Positions 1-5,398 of a DNA stretch of 6,126 bases are shown here, one piece after another (position 1 is the first letter of the stretch; each line of letters starts with the position of its first letter). Location: the NCBI GenBank assembly GCA_031266295.1, contig JAISBH010000004.1, forward strand, positions 1-6,126, in the 5' to 3' direction. This DNA comes from Oscillospiraceae bacterium. GTDB taxonomy: Bacteria; Bacillota; Clostridia; Christensenellales; Aristaeellaceae. The notes under the pieces are model-generated. The model ran no database searches. It worked only from the letters and a program-made list of their open reading frames with translations, and was not told the origin of the DNA. The translations under genes were made by a program, and so were the position numbers.

Positions 1-1115
1 AGGCCGCGAAAGCCGCAGCCGCCGCGAACGCCGGTTCCGATACGGTGGTCGCCGCCGTCGCCAGCGCGGTGCCCGCCTTGCGCCTTGATCCCTCGCGAGC
101 GCTGATAGTCACCGAGATAGGCGGCGCTCTAGCGGCGGGCGAGGTCAAGGTTAAGCTGCTGACGCTGTATCCGGATTGCTGGAAGGTAACGCTGGGGCGC
201 GCCGGTTCGGTGGAGCAGGTGCCGCTGTCCGAATTGGATCATCATGGACGCGCGTTCGATCACACCAGCTGGCTTGTAGTGCCGCCGGCGCCGCTGATGG
301 ATCGCGATCGTTTCGATTTCCAGGATTTGGTGGACATAATGGATCGGCTGAGGGATCCGGACACAGGCTGCCCATGGGATCGCGAGCAGGATCACGTCAC
401 CCTGCGAGAGTATATACTTGAGGAGGCGTGCGAGGTCATCGAGGCCATCGACCGAAACGATCCCGACAAGATGGCGGACGAACTGGGCGACGTTATACTT
501 CAGGCCGTGTTCCACGCGAAGGTGGATCAGGAGCGCGGCGGATTCGACATACTCGACATTACGACGGCGATCTGCCGCAAAATGATTCGACGGCATCCAC
601 ATATATTTGGCGCGGCCAAGGCTGACACCAGCGCGCAGGTGCTGAAAAACTGGGAGGCGATCAAGCGCGAGGAGAAACGCCTGACCACCCAGACCGATGT
701 TATGCGCGACATACCCAAGCAGCTGCCCGCGCTGATGCGCGCCGCCAAGATTCAGAAGAAGGCGCGCGACGTGGGATTCGATTGGGACACGCCGCTTGAG
801 GCTCTCGATAAGGTCATGGAGGAAACCAGCGAACTGCGCGCGGAACTGGAGCGTGTCGGTTCCAAACCCAAGCCCGCGCTGCTGCCGCGAGTCGAGGAGG
901 AGGCAGGCGACCTGCTGTTCGCCGTAGTGAACGCGGCGCGACTGGCCGGCGTCCAGCCTGAGCTGGCGCTTAACACAGCCATTGAGAAGTTTGTCTGCCG
1001 ATTTGACCGCGTTGAGCGCGCCGTCGCCGCCGATGGTAAGGAGATGCGCGGTATGCCGCTTAGCGAGCTGGACCGCTACTGGGATAAGGCCAAGCTCGAA
1101 GAGGCGGCGCGATGA
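1..1115 (+). CDS. mazG: YabN/MazG-type nucleoside triphosphate pyrophosphohydrolase, 5' end outside window
   Basis: MazG enzymes hydrolyse (d)NTPs to (d)NMP and pyrophosphate and clean the nucleotide pool in the cytoplasm. The frame is open from position 3 to the window edge, so the GTG at 45 is probably internal. The residues around it (LDPSRALIVTEI, then AGEVKVKLLTLYPD) look like the end of the tetrapyrrole-methylase domain that YabN proteins carry before MazG. Counting from the GTG codon, the first MazG domain covers about 88-190, with the metal-binding pattern E126-E127-x-x-E130 and E146-x-x-D149, and the family stretches GCPWD (108-112) and RRHPHIFG (182-189). A second MazG-like half at about 228-325 repeats the pattern as E259-E260-x-x-E263 and E286-x-x-D289. 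The stop overlaps the next start (ATGA), so the two genes are probably co-translated. The MazG assignment is firm; the methylase part is inferred from its last ~80 residues. Confidence 0.93.
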   Translation, partial: AAKAAAAANAGSDTVVAAVASAVPALRLDPSRALIVTEIGGALAAGEVKVKLLTLYPDCWKVTLGRAGSVEQVPLSELDHHGRAFDHTSWLVVPPAPLMDRDRFDFQDLVDIMDRLRDPDTGCPWDREQDHVTLREYILEEACEVIEAIDRNDPDKMADELGDVILQAVFHAKVDQERGGFDILDITTAICRKMIRRHPHIFGAAKADTSAQVLKNWEAIKREEKRLTTQTDVMRDIPKQLPALMRAAKIQKKARDVGFDWDTPLEALDKVMEETSELRAELERVGSKPKPALLPRVEEEAGDLLFAVVNAARLAGVQPELALNTAIEKFVCRFDRVERAVAADGKEMRGMPLSELDRYWDKAKLEEAAR

Positions 1116-2050
1116 GCGCCCCGCAGCTGTCCGTCATTGTTCCCGCGTACAACGAGGAAATGGGCCTGGCCGAGACCCACCGCCGTTTGACGGGCGTGCT
1201 ATCCGGCATGGACGTCGATTATGAGATCATATACATAGACGACGGCAGCCGCGACCGCACGCTTGAGATCGTCGAATCGCTGCGCGCTAGCGACGATCAT
1301 GTGCGGCTGCTGAGCCTGGCGCGCAATCACGGTCATCAGATCGCCGTGACGGCCGGACTGGATGCGGCGGAGGGCGACGCCGTAGTGATCATCGACGCCG
1401 ACCTGCAGGATCCACCCGAGGTGATACCGCGCATGTACGAGCGTTTCCTAGAGGGTTATGACGTCGTGTACGGTAAGCGTTCCGGGCGCGAGGGCGACTC
1501 GGCGTTCAAGAAGGGTACGGCGTTCGCGTTCTACCGGTTGCTGAACGCGCTGACGGACGTCGAGATCCCGGCGGACACGGGCGACTTCCGCCTGGTTTCG
1601 CGCCGCGCCGCCGACGCTGTGCGCGGTATGCGCGAACACGATCGATATCTGCGTGGCATGTTCGCGTGGATCGGGTTCAAGCAGACGCCGGTGGAGTTCG
1701 ACCGTGACAAGCGATTCGCGGGCGAGACGCATTATCCGCTGCGCAGGATGCTGAAATTGGCGATTGACGGCGTGATGTCGTTTTCTGTCAAGCCGCTGGG
1801 CGCGATTGCCGCGCTGGGCGCGATAATGGCCGGGGCGGGACTGTTGTGGCTGATTATCCTGCTGACGCTGCTGCTGGCGGGCAGCAAGGGACTCGGATTG
1901 AGCGCCATAGCGGCGATGATGCTGGAATGCTCCGGATTGATCCTGACCGCGCTGGGCATAGTCGGCGGTTATGTGGGGCGTGTATATCAAGAGGTGCAAA
2001 ACCGTCCGTTGTATCGCTTGGCGCGGCGCGAGGGTTTTAACGATAGATAG
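1112..2050 (+). CDS. Membrane-anchored family 2 glycosyltransferase (DPM1/GtrB/ArnC-like)
   Basis: This 312-residue protein is a GT-A fold glycosyltransferase that probably moves a sugar from a nucleotide donor to a polyprenyl-phosphate carrier at the cytoplasmic membrane. The catalytic domain fills about residues 5-215: SVIVPAYNEE (7-16), DDGSRDRT (43-50), the metal-binding DADLQDPPE (95-103), and DTGDFRL (155-161). GETHYPLRRMLKLAIDG (204-220) is the family's amphipathic segment before the membrane. Two hydrophobic helices follow, at about 228-257 and 261-289, then a short charged tail, which is the usual architecture of GtrB/YkoT-like enzymes. The ATG overlaps the mazG stop by 4 nt. Donor sugar and final acceptor cannot be read from the sequence. 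No other cell-wall or glycan gene is nearby, so context gives little help. The family call is firm; the specific role is open. Confidence 0.93.
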   Translation: MSAPQLSVIVPAYNEEMGLAETHRRLTGVLSGMDVDYEIIYIDDGSRDRTLEIVESLRASDDHVRLLSLARNHGHQIAVTAGLDAAEGDAVVIIDADLQDPPEVIPRMYERFLEGYDVVYGKRSGREGDSAFKKGTAFAFYRLLNALTDVEIPADTGDFRLVSRRAADAVRGMREHDRYLRGMFAWIGFKQTPVEFDRDKRFAGETHYPLRRMLKLAIDGVMSFSVKPLGAIAALGAIMAGAGLLWLIILLTLLLAGSKGLGLSAIAAMMLECSGLILTALGIVGGYVGRVYQEVQNRPLYRLARREGFNDR

Positions 2051-2081
2051 CGATTGTGTCCGCTAAAACTCGCTCATATTC

Positions 2082-2130
2082 AAAAAAAACTGGTTCTCAC
2101 CTTGATTTTTAGCAGGAATCGCGCTATTTT
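2082..2130 (+). promoter_or_regulatory. Probable sigma-70/sigma-A promoter with upstream A-tract, driving the HU operon
   Basis: TTGATT (2102-2107) and TATTTT (2125-2130) are separated by exactly 17 bp, and each matches 4 of 6 consensus bases. An uninterrupted run of eight A (2082-2089) lies where an UP element would sit. Transcription would begin near 2137 and leave a leader of about 60 nt before the HU start. This is the only clearly AT-rich stretch in the window and the largest gap between genes, which supports a promoter here. It was found by eye and has no experimental support. Confidence 0.6.
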
Positions 2131-2183
2131 CGACGAATAGCCATACGGATCGAGTTCCATGCTAAGCAAAGGATGAGATCAAC

Positions 2184-2191
2184 AAGGAGGA
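2184..2191 (+). promoter_or_regulatory. Strong ribosome binding site deciding the GTG start of HU
   Basis: AAGGAGGA ends 7 nt before the GTG at 2199. This is a near-perfect anti-16S match at ideal spacing. It favours GTG 2199 over the in-frame ATG at 2208, which would lie too far away and would remove the family's usual MNK start. Confidence 0.85.
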
Positions 2192-2198
2192 TTACCAC

Positions 2199-2480
2199 GT
2201 GAACAAGATGGAACTGAGCGCCCAGGTCGCCGCGAAGGCTGGCTTATCCAAGAAGGACGGCGAAAAGGTTGTCATCGCGCTGTTCGACACGATTGTCGAA
2301 ACGCTTAAGAAAGAAGAGCGCGTGCAGGTCGTGGGTTTCGGGACGTTCGAGACGAAGACCCGTCCCGCGCGCAAGGCCCGCAATCCGCGCACTGGCGAGC
2401 CGATCGACATCGCAGAGAGCAAGGCCGTTTCGTTTAAGCCGGGCAAGGGACTGCGCGACGCGCTGGCCGGAGAAGGCTGA
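2199..2480 (+). CDS. hup: HU/IHF-family DNA-binding nucleoid protein
   Basis: HU proteins form dimers that bind and bend DNA without strong sequence preference and help compact the nucleoid. The protein has 93 residues, the normal HU length. The helical dimerisation half is residues 1-40 (starting MNKMELSAQVAAKAGLSKKD), followed by VGFGTFE (45-51) and the beta-arm at about 53-75 containing RNPRTGE (61-67), whose proline at 63 is the residue that intercalates into DNA in this family. The end, FKPGKGLRDAL (79-89), is also typical. It is the first gene after the promoter and lies 11 nt before rqcP, a pairing common in Firmicutes. A beta-arm of this kind is shared by HU and IHF; the single gene and the Firmicutes-like context favour HU. 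Confidence 0.96.
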   Translation: MNKMELSAQVAAKAGLSKKDGEKVVIALFDTIVETLKKEERVQVVGFGTFETKTRPARKARNPRTGEPIDIAESKAVSFKPGKGLRDALAGEG

Positions 2481-2491
2481 AGGTATAAGAC

Positions 2492-2752
2492 GTGCGGCTG
2501 GATCTGTATCTGAAGACGTCGCGCATTATCAAACGGCGTACAGTGGCCAACGAGGCCTGCGACGCGGGCCGCGTATTGATCAACGGCAAGATCGCGAAGC
2601 CCGGCGCGGAGGTCAAGACTGGCGATCGGCTGGAGATCCGCTTCGGCGGCAAGGTCGGTTCGTATGAGGTGCTGTCGGTTCAATTGCACGCGCCGAAAGC
2701 GGAGGCCGCCAATATGTACCGCGCCATAGCCGAGCCGCCGGAAGGGTTTTGA
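2492..2752 (+). CDS. rqcP: RqcP (YabO), S4-domain ribosome-associated quality control factor
   Basis: RqcP binds stalled 50S subunits together with RqcH and the peptidyl-tRNA and promotes alanine tailing of the incomplete protein, marking it for degradation. The 86-residue protein begins MRLDLYLKTSRIIKRRTVAN, very close to Bacillus YabO. It keeps R2, D4 and the basic R15-R16 pair within the S4 RNA-binding fold (about 1-64; VLINGKIAKPGAEVKTGD at 28-45 is the S4 core). It also has the short C-terminal EAANMYRAI (71-79), which separates YabO/RqcP from Hsp15 (HslR). The GTG start is supported by AAGG (2480-2483), 8 nt upstream and overlapping the HU stop, and by the family's MRLD start. It follows HU closely and abuts ispDF, so it is probably transcribed with both. 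The partner rqcH is not in the window. Confidence 0.94.
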   Translation: MRLDLYLKTSRIIKRRTVANEACDAGRVLINGKIAKPGAEVKTGDRLEIRFGGKVGSYEVLSVQLHAPKAEAANMYRAIAEPPEGF

Positions 2753-3979
2753 GTGACGCGCGCTCAAGCGGGCCGCTGGCTGATACTCGCGGCGGCGGGC
2801 AGCGGCGCTCGCTCCGGTGAACCGCTCAACAAGGCGTTCGCGCCGCTGGGCGATAGCTGTGCGGCGCTGCTGTGCCTGAAGGCGTTCGCGCCGTTTGTCG
2901 ATGGCGCGGTTGTGGCGATTGGCTCGGAAGACGTTCCATCGTGGGAAGCGGTTGAACGGCGCGCGCAGGTGCTTACGTCCGTAATCACGGTGCGGGGTGG
3001 GTTGAACCGCCAAGCGTCGGTTTCGCGCGCGCTTTCTCATGTGCCGCCTGATGCGAGGCTGGTCGCCGTGCACGACGCGGCGAGACCGTTCGTTTCAGCG
3101 GCAGTGATTGAGCGGTGTTTCGCGCAGGCGGAACGCACGGGCGCGGCGATCCCCGTTGTTCCGGTTGCGGATACGATGCTGATCGTCGGCGAATCCGGTT
3201 CGGAGGAAGCGCCGCCTCGAGACCTGCTGCGCGCGGTGCAGACGCCGCAAGTGTTTAGACGTGATTGGCTGGCGCGGGCGTACGAAGACGCGTCCGACGG
3301 CGCTGCAACCGACGACGCAACGCTGGTTCGAGCGGCTGGCCACGCTGTGTCAATCGTGGATGGCGAGACTCGCAATCGAAAGCTGACCACGCCGGAGGAC
3401 TTTAGAATCGCGCGGATGGAGATTATGCTGAACGAAAGGGAGACACAATCAGCCGCCAATCAGCCGCGCGTGGGCTTCGGCTTGGATGCGCACCGGCTGT
3501 CTCCGGACAGGCCTCTTGTATTATGCGGGGTGACGGTGCCGCACACGGCGGGCCTGCTGGGACACAGCGACGCGGATGTGGCGGTTCACGCGCTGATAGA
3601 CGCGCTGTTGGGCGCGGCGGCGCTGGGCGACATCGGGCGGTGGTTTCCGGACAGCGACGCGGCATACAAGGGCATATCGTCGATGCTGCTGCTGAAGCGA
3701 GTCGTCGACGGACTGGCGGAGCGAGGGTATCGCGTCGGCAATGCGGATGTGACGATCGTGGCTCAGCGGCCTAAACTGGCGGGATTCATCCCGGCGATGC
3801 GGGATTCGCTGGCCGGGGTGCTGGGCGTTGATGTCGGGGATGTCAGCGTCAAGGCGACGACGACGGAACGTATGGGTTACGAAGGCCGCGAGGAGGGCGT
3901 TTCAGCGCACGCGGCTGCGGTTTTATATCGGAAACAAGCGCGCAGCGGAGGCTATTCATTTGATACTATCGGGCCTTGA
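2753..3979 (+). CDS. ispDF: Bifunctional IspDF: MEP cytidylyltransferase fused to MEcPP synthase
   Basis: This 408-residue fusion carries two non-consecutive steps of the MEP isoprenoid pathway: IspD couples CTP to MEP, and IspF cyclises CDP-ME-2-phosphate to MEcPP. IspD spans about 8-225: the CTP loop LAAAGSGAR (12-20) with R20 and K27, HDAARPFV (107-114), LRAVQTPQVF (159-168), TDDATL (186-191) and ETRNRKLTTPEDF (205-217). IspF spans about 238-393: zinc ligands D245 and H247 in GLDAHRL and H279 in GHSDADVAVHA (270-280), then GDIGRWFPDSD (292-302) and KATTTERMGYEGREEG (367-382). The usual RMG and PK of the IspD loop read RSG and NK here, but the key R and K remain. The GTG start directly follows the rqcP stop; GGAAGGG, about 7 nt upstream, is its likely ribosome site. 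Both domains look active. IspE, the step between them, is not in the window. Confidence 0.95.
   Translation: MTRAQAGRWLILAAAGSGARSGEPLNKAFAPLGDSCAALLCLKAFAPFVDGAVVAIGSEDVPSWEAVERRAQVLTSVITVRGGLNRQASVSRALSHVPPDARLVAVHDAARPFVSAAVIERCFAQAERTGAAIPVVPVADTMLIVGESGSEEAPPRDLLRAVQTPQVFRRDWLARAYEDASDGAATDDATLVRAAGHAVSIVDGETRNRKLTTPEDFRIARMEIMLNERETQSAANQPRVGFGLDAHRLSPDRPLVLCGVTVPHTAGLLGHSDADVAVHALIDALLGAAALGDIGRWFPDSDAAYKGISSMLLLKRVVDGLAERGYRVGNADVTIVAQRPKLAGFIPAMRDSLAGVLGVDVGDVSVKATTTERMGYEGREEGVSAHAAAVLYRKQARSGGYSFDTIGP
3946..3951 (+). promoter_or_regulatory. Ribosome binding site deciding the TTG start of dcd
   Basis: CGGAGG lies 8 nt before the TTG at 3960, inside the 3' end of ispDF. Starting there gives MILSG at the N terminus, the standard start of dCTP deaminases. 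Longer in-frame readings that begin near 3828 add about 44 residues unrelated to the family and are rejected. Confidence 0.75.
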
Positions 3980-4481
3980 GATTGAGCGTCAGCGCCAGTT
4001 GGGGAAGATCGGGATCGAGCCGTTCGATCCGTCTCTGATCAACCCCAATAGCTGCAATCTGCGTCTCAACGATCGTTTACTTATATATAAAGATGAAATC
4101 CTCGATATGAAGAGACCCCATGAGGTTGAATACATCACGATCCCCGCGGGCGGATTGACGCTGGAGCCGGGGCGGTTGTATCTGGGCCGTACGCTGGAAT
4201 ATACTTGGACGGATGGGTTTGTGCCGATGCTGGAGGGACGGTCGTCGCTGGGGCGGCTGGGCCTGTATATTCATGTGACGGCAGGTTTCGGCGATGTAGG
4301 ATTCCGTGGGTACTGGACGCTTGAGATGCACTGCATACATCCGATCAGGATATATCCGTTTGTACAGATATGCCAGATATATTACCATACGATCATGGGA
4401 GATTACCAGCCATATGTCAGCGGGAAGTATCAGGGTAACACGGATATTCAGCCCAGCATGATGTATAAGGAATTGGGATAA
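3960..4481 (+). CDS. dcd: dCTP deaminase, TTG start
   Basis: Dcd deaminates dCTP to dUTP, the main source of dUMP for dTMP synthesis in many bacteria; some relatives go on to dUMP. The TTG start gives 173 residues beginning MILSGLEIE, a normal family length. Landmarks are IEPFDPSLINPNSCNLRL (19-36), LEPGRLYLGRTLEYT (68-82), EGRSSLGRLG (92-101), HVTAGFGDVGFRGYWTLE (105-122) with the expected catalytic glutamate E122, and the closing SGKYQGNTDIQPS (154-166). It resembles the form I know from Clostridia and Bacteroides rather than E. coli Dcd, whose equivalent loop reads TAHRID. The first 20 nt overlap the end of ispDF, so translation is probably coupled. It may form a functional set with thyX downstream. 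Whether it is mono- or bifunctional (dUTP-hydrolysing) cannot be settled here. Confidence 0.94.
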   Translation: MILSGLEIERQRQLGKIGIEPFDPSLINPNSCNLRLNDRLLIYKDEILDMKRPHEVEYITIPAGGLTLEPGRLYLGRTLEYTWTDGFVPMLEGRSSLGRLGLYIHVTAGFGDVGFRGYWTLEMHCIHPIRIYPFVQICQIYYHTIMGDYQPYVSGKYQGNTDIQPSMMYKELG

Positions 4482-4485
4482 GTCG

Positions 4486-4503
4486 TCGCCCTTTTGCGGG
4501 CGA
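4486..4503 (+). terminator. Small hairpin just after dcd, possible weak terminator or attenuator
   Basis: TCGCCC (4486-4491) and GGGCGA (4498-4503) form a perfect 6-bp GC-rich stem with a 6-nt loop, starting 5 nt after the dcd stop. The bases after it are TTATTA rather than a run of T, so it is a poor intrinsic terminator. It could end part of the transcripts or protect the 3' end of the dcd message. Confidence 0.35.
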
Positions 4504-4506
4504 TTA

Positions 4507-4556
4507 TTAGCGCGGCAATCGACAATCAGCCTGCGGAGGCGTACCCGCGCCGCTAA
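4507..4556 (+). repeat. Nested inverted repeat in the dcd-HAD gap
   Basis: TTAGCGCGG (4507-4515) can pair with CCGCGC (4545-4550) plus TAA (4554-4556), leaving CGC (4551-4553) as a bulge. Inside it, GCCT (4529-4532) and AGGC (4537-4540) form a small second stem with a GCGG loop. The structure lies just before the HAD gene's ribosome site and is not followed by T residues. It may be a leader structure for the HAD gene or part of the 3' end of the dcd transcript. Chance pairing in GC-rich DNA is also possible. Confidence 0.35.
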
Positions 4557-4582
4557 GAATTGATGCTACCGATGGAGGAATT

Positions 4583-5395
4583 ATGCCTGACACAACCGAG
4601 CAAGGATTAGCCATGCTGCGCGCCAAGCAGGGTTTCATATGCGACATGGACGGCGTGATATACCATGGCAACCGATTGCTGGACGGGGTTGAGCGCTTTG
4701 TGGACTGGCTGGTCAGGGAGGACAAACGTTTCCTGTTCCTGACCAACTCGAGCGAGCGCGCGCCCAAGGAGCTGCAGGCGAAACTGGGCCGGATGGGCTT
4801 GAAGGTTGACGAGAGTCACTTCTACACGTCGGCGCTGGCGACCGCCAGCTTCCTGCGCAGCCAGGCGCCGGGCGCGACGCTGTACGTAATCGGAGAGCCG
4901 GGATTAGTCGGCGCGCTGTACGAGGCTGGGTTCACGATGAACGACGTCAGCGCGGATTATGTCGTAGTCGGGGAGACGCGCGCCTACAGTTTCGAGAAGA
5001 TCGAGCACGCGATCGGGCTGATTCTCGGCGGCGCGAAGCTGATCGCCACCAATCCAGACTTGACAGGCCCGTCGGAGCGCGGGATCATCCCGGCGTGCCG
5101 CGCGCTGGTCGCGCCGATTGAACTGGCGTCGGGCCGCGCCGCCTACTACGTGGGCAAGCCGAATCCGCTGATGATGCGCCACGCGATCAAGCGCCTCGGG
5201 GTGCCTGTCGACCAAACCGTAATCATCGGTGATAGGATGGATACCGACATCATCGCCGGTATCGAGTCTGAGATCGACACCGTACTGGTGCTGTCCGGGG
5301 TTACGGCGAGGGAGCGGGTGAAGGACTTCCCGTACAGGCCGCACTATATATTTGGCGGCGTGGACGGCATACCTCCGCTCGAGGGAGGGGTGTGA
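4583..5395 (+). CDS. NagD-like HAD-IIA family phosphatase
   Basis: HAD-IIA phosphatases remove phosphate from small metabolites; characterised relatives act on nucleoside monophosphates, sugar phosphates or nitrophenyl phosphate. The 270-residue protein has all four motifs: D21-M-D23 (nucleophile and acid/base) in FICDMDGVIYHGN (18-30), T54-N-S-S (motif II), K192 in VGKPNPLMMRH (190-200), and GDRMDTD (216-222) with D217 and D222. The large cap between motifs II and III includes YVIGEPGL (101-108) and ATNPDLTGPSERG (155-167), as expected of the NagD group. The start is uncertain: ATG 4583 has GGAGGA only 3 nt upstream, while ATG 4613 has AAGGA at 6 nt and gives MLRAKQGFICDMDG, closer to what I recall of family members. 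It lies 3 nt before thyX and downstream of dcd, so a nucleotide substrate is an attractive but unproven inference. Confidence 0.92.
   Translation: MPDTTEQGLAMLRAKQGFICDMDGVIYHGNRLLDGVERFVDWLVREDKRFLFLTNSSERAPKELQAKLGRMGLKVDESHFYTSALATASFLRSQAPGATLYVIGEPGLVGALYEAGFTMNDVSADYVVVGETRAYSFEKIEHAIGLILGGAKLIATNPDLTGPSERGIIPACRALVAPIELASGRAAYYVGKPNPLMMRHAIKRLGVPVDQTVIIGDRMDTDIIAGIESEIDTVLVLSGVTARERVKDFPYRPHYIFGGVDGIPPLEGGV
4602..4606 (+). promoter_or_regulatory. Alternative ribosome binding site for the HAD gene, internal start at 4613
   Basis: AAGGA lies 6 nt before an in-frame ATG at 4613. The competing site, GGAGGA at 4574-4579, is a better match but only 3 nt from the ATG at 4583. Either start, or both, could be used; the difference is ten residues outside the catalytic domain. 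Confidence 0.35.
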
Positions 5396-5398
5396 TTC

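Noticed and set aside
1448..1999. A 183-codon minus-strand open frame inside the glycosyltransferase
   Set aside because: It is fully inside a confident gene, with glutamine- and arginine-rich composition typical of shadow frames.
2048..2065. TAGCG/CGCTA stem at the glycosyltransferase stop as a terminator
   Set aside because: The stem is only 5 bp, the loop is 8 nt and no T-run follows.
2192..3073. A 293-codon open frame on the minus strand across HU, rqcP and ispD
   Set aside because: It lies wholly antisense to three clear genes, is arginine-rich with no recognisable motif, and open antisense frames are common in GC-rich coding DNA.
3828..3959. A 44-residue N-terminal extension of Dcd
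   Set aside because: The added residues match no part of the family and lie within ispDF coding sequence; the TTG at 3960 has a good ribosome site and yields the canonical MILSG start.
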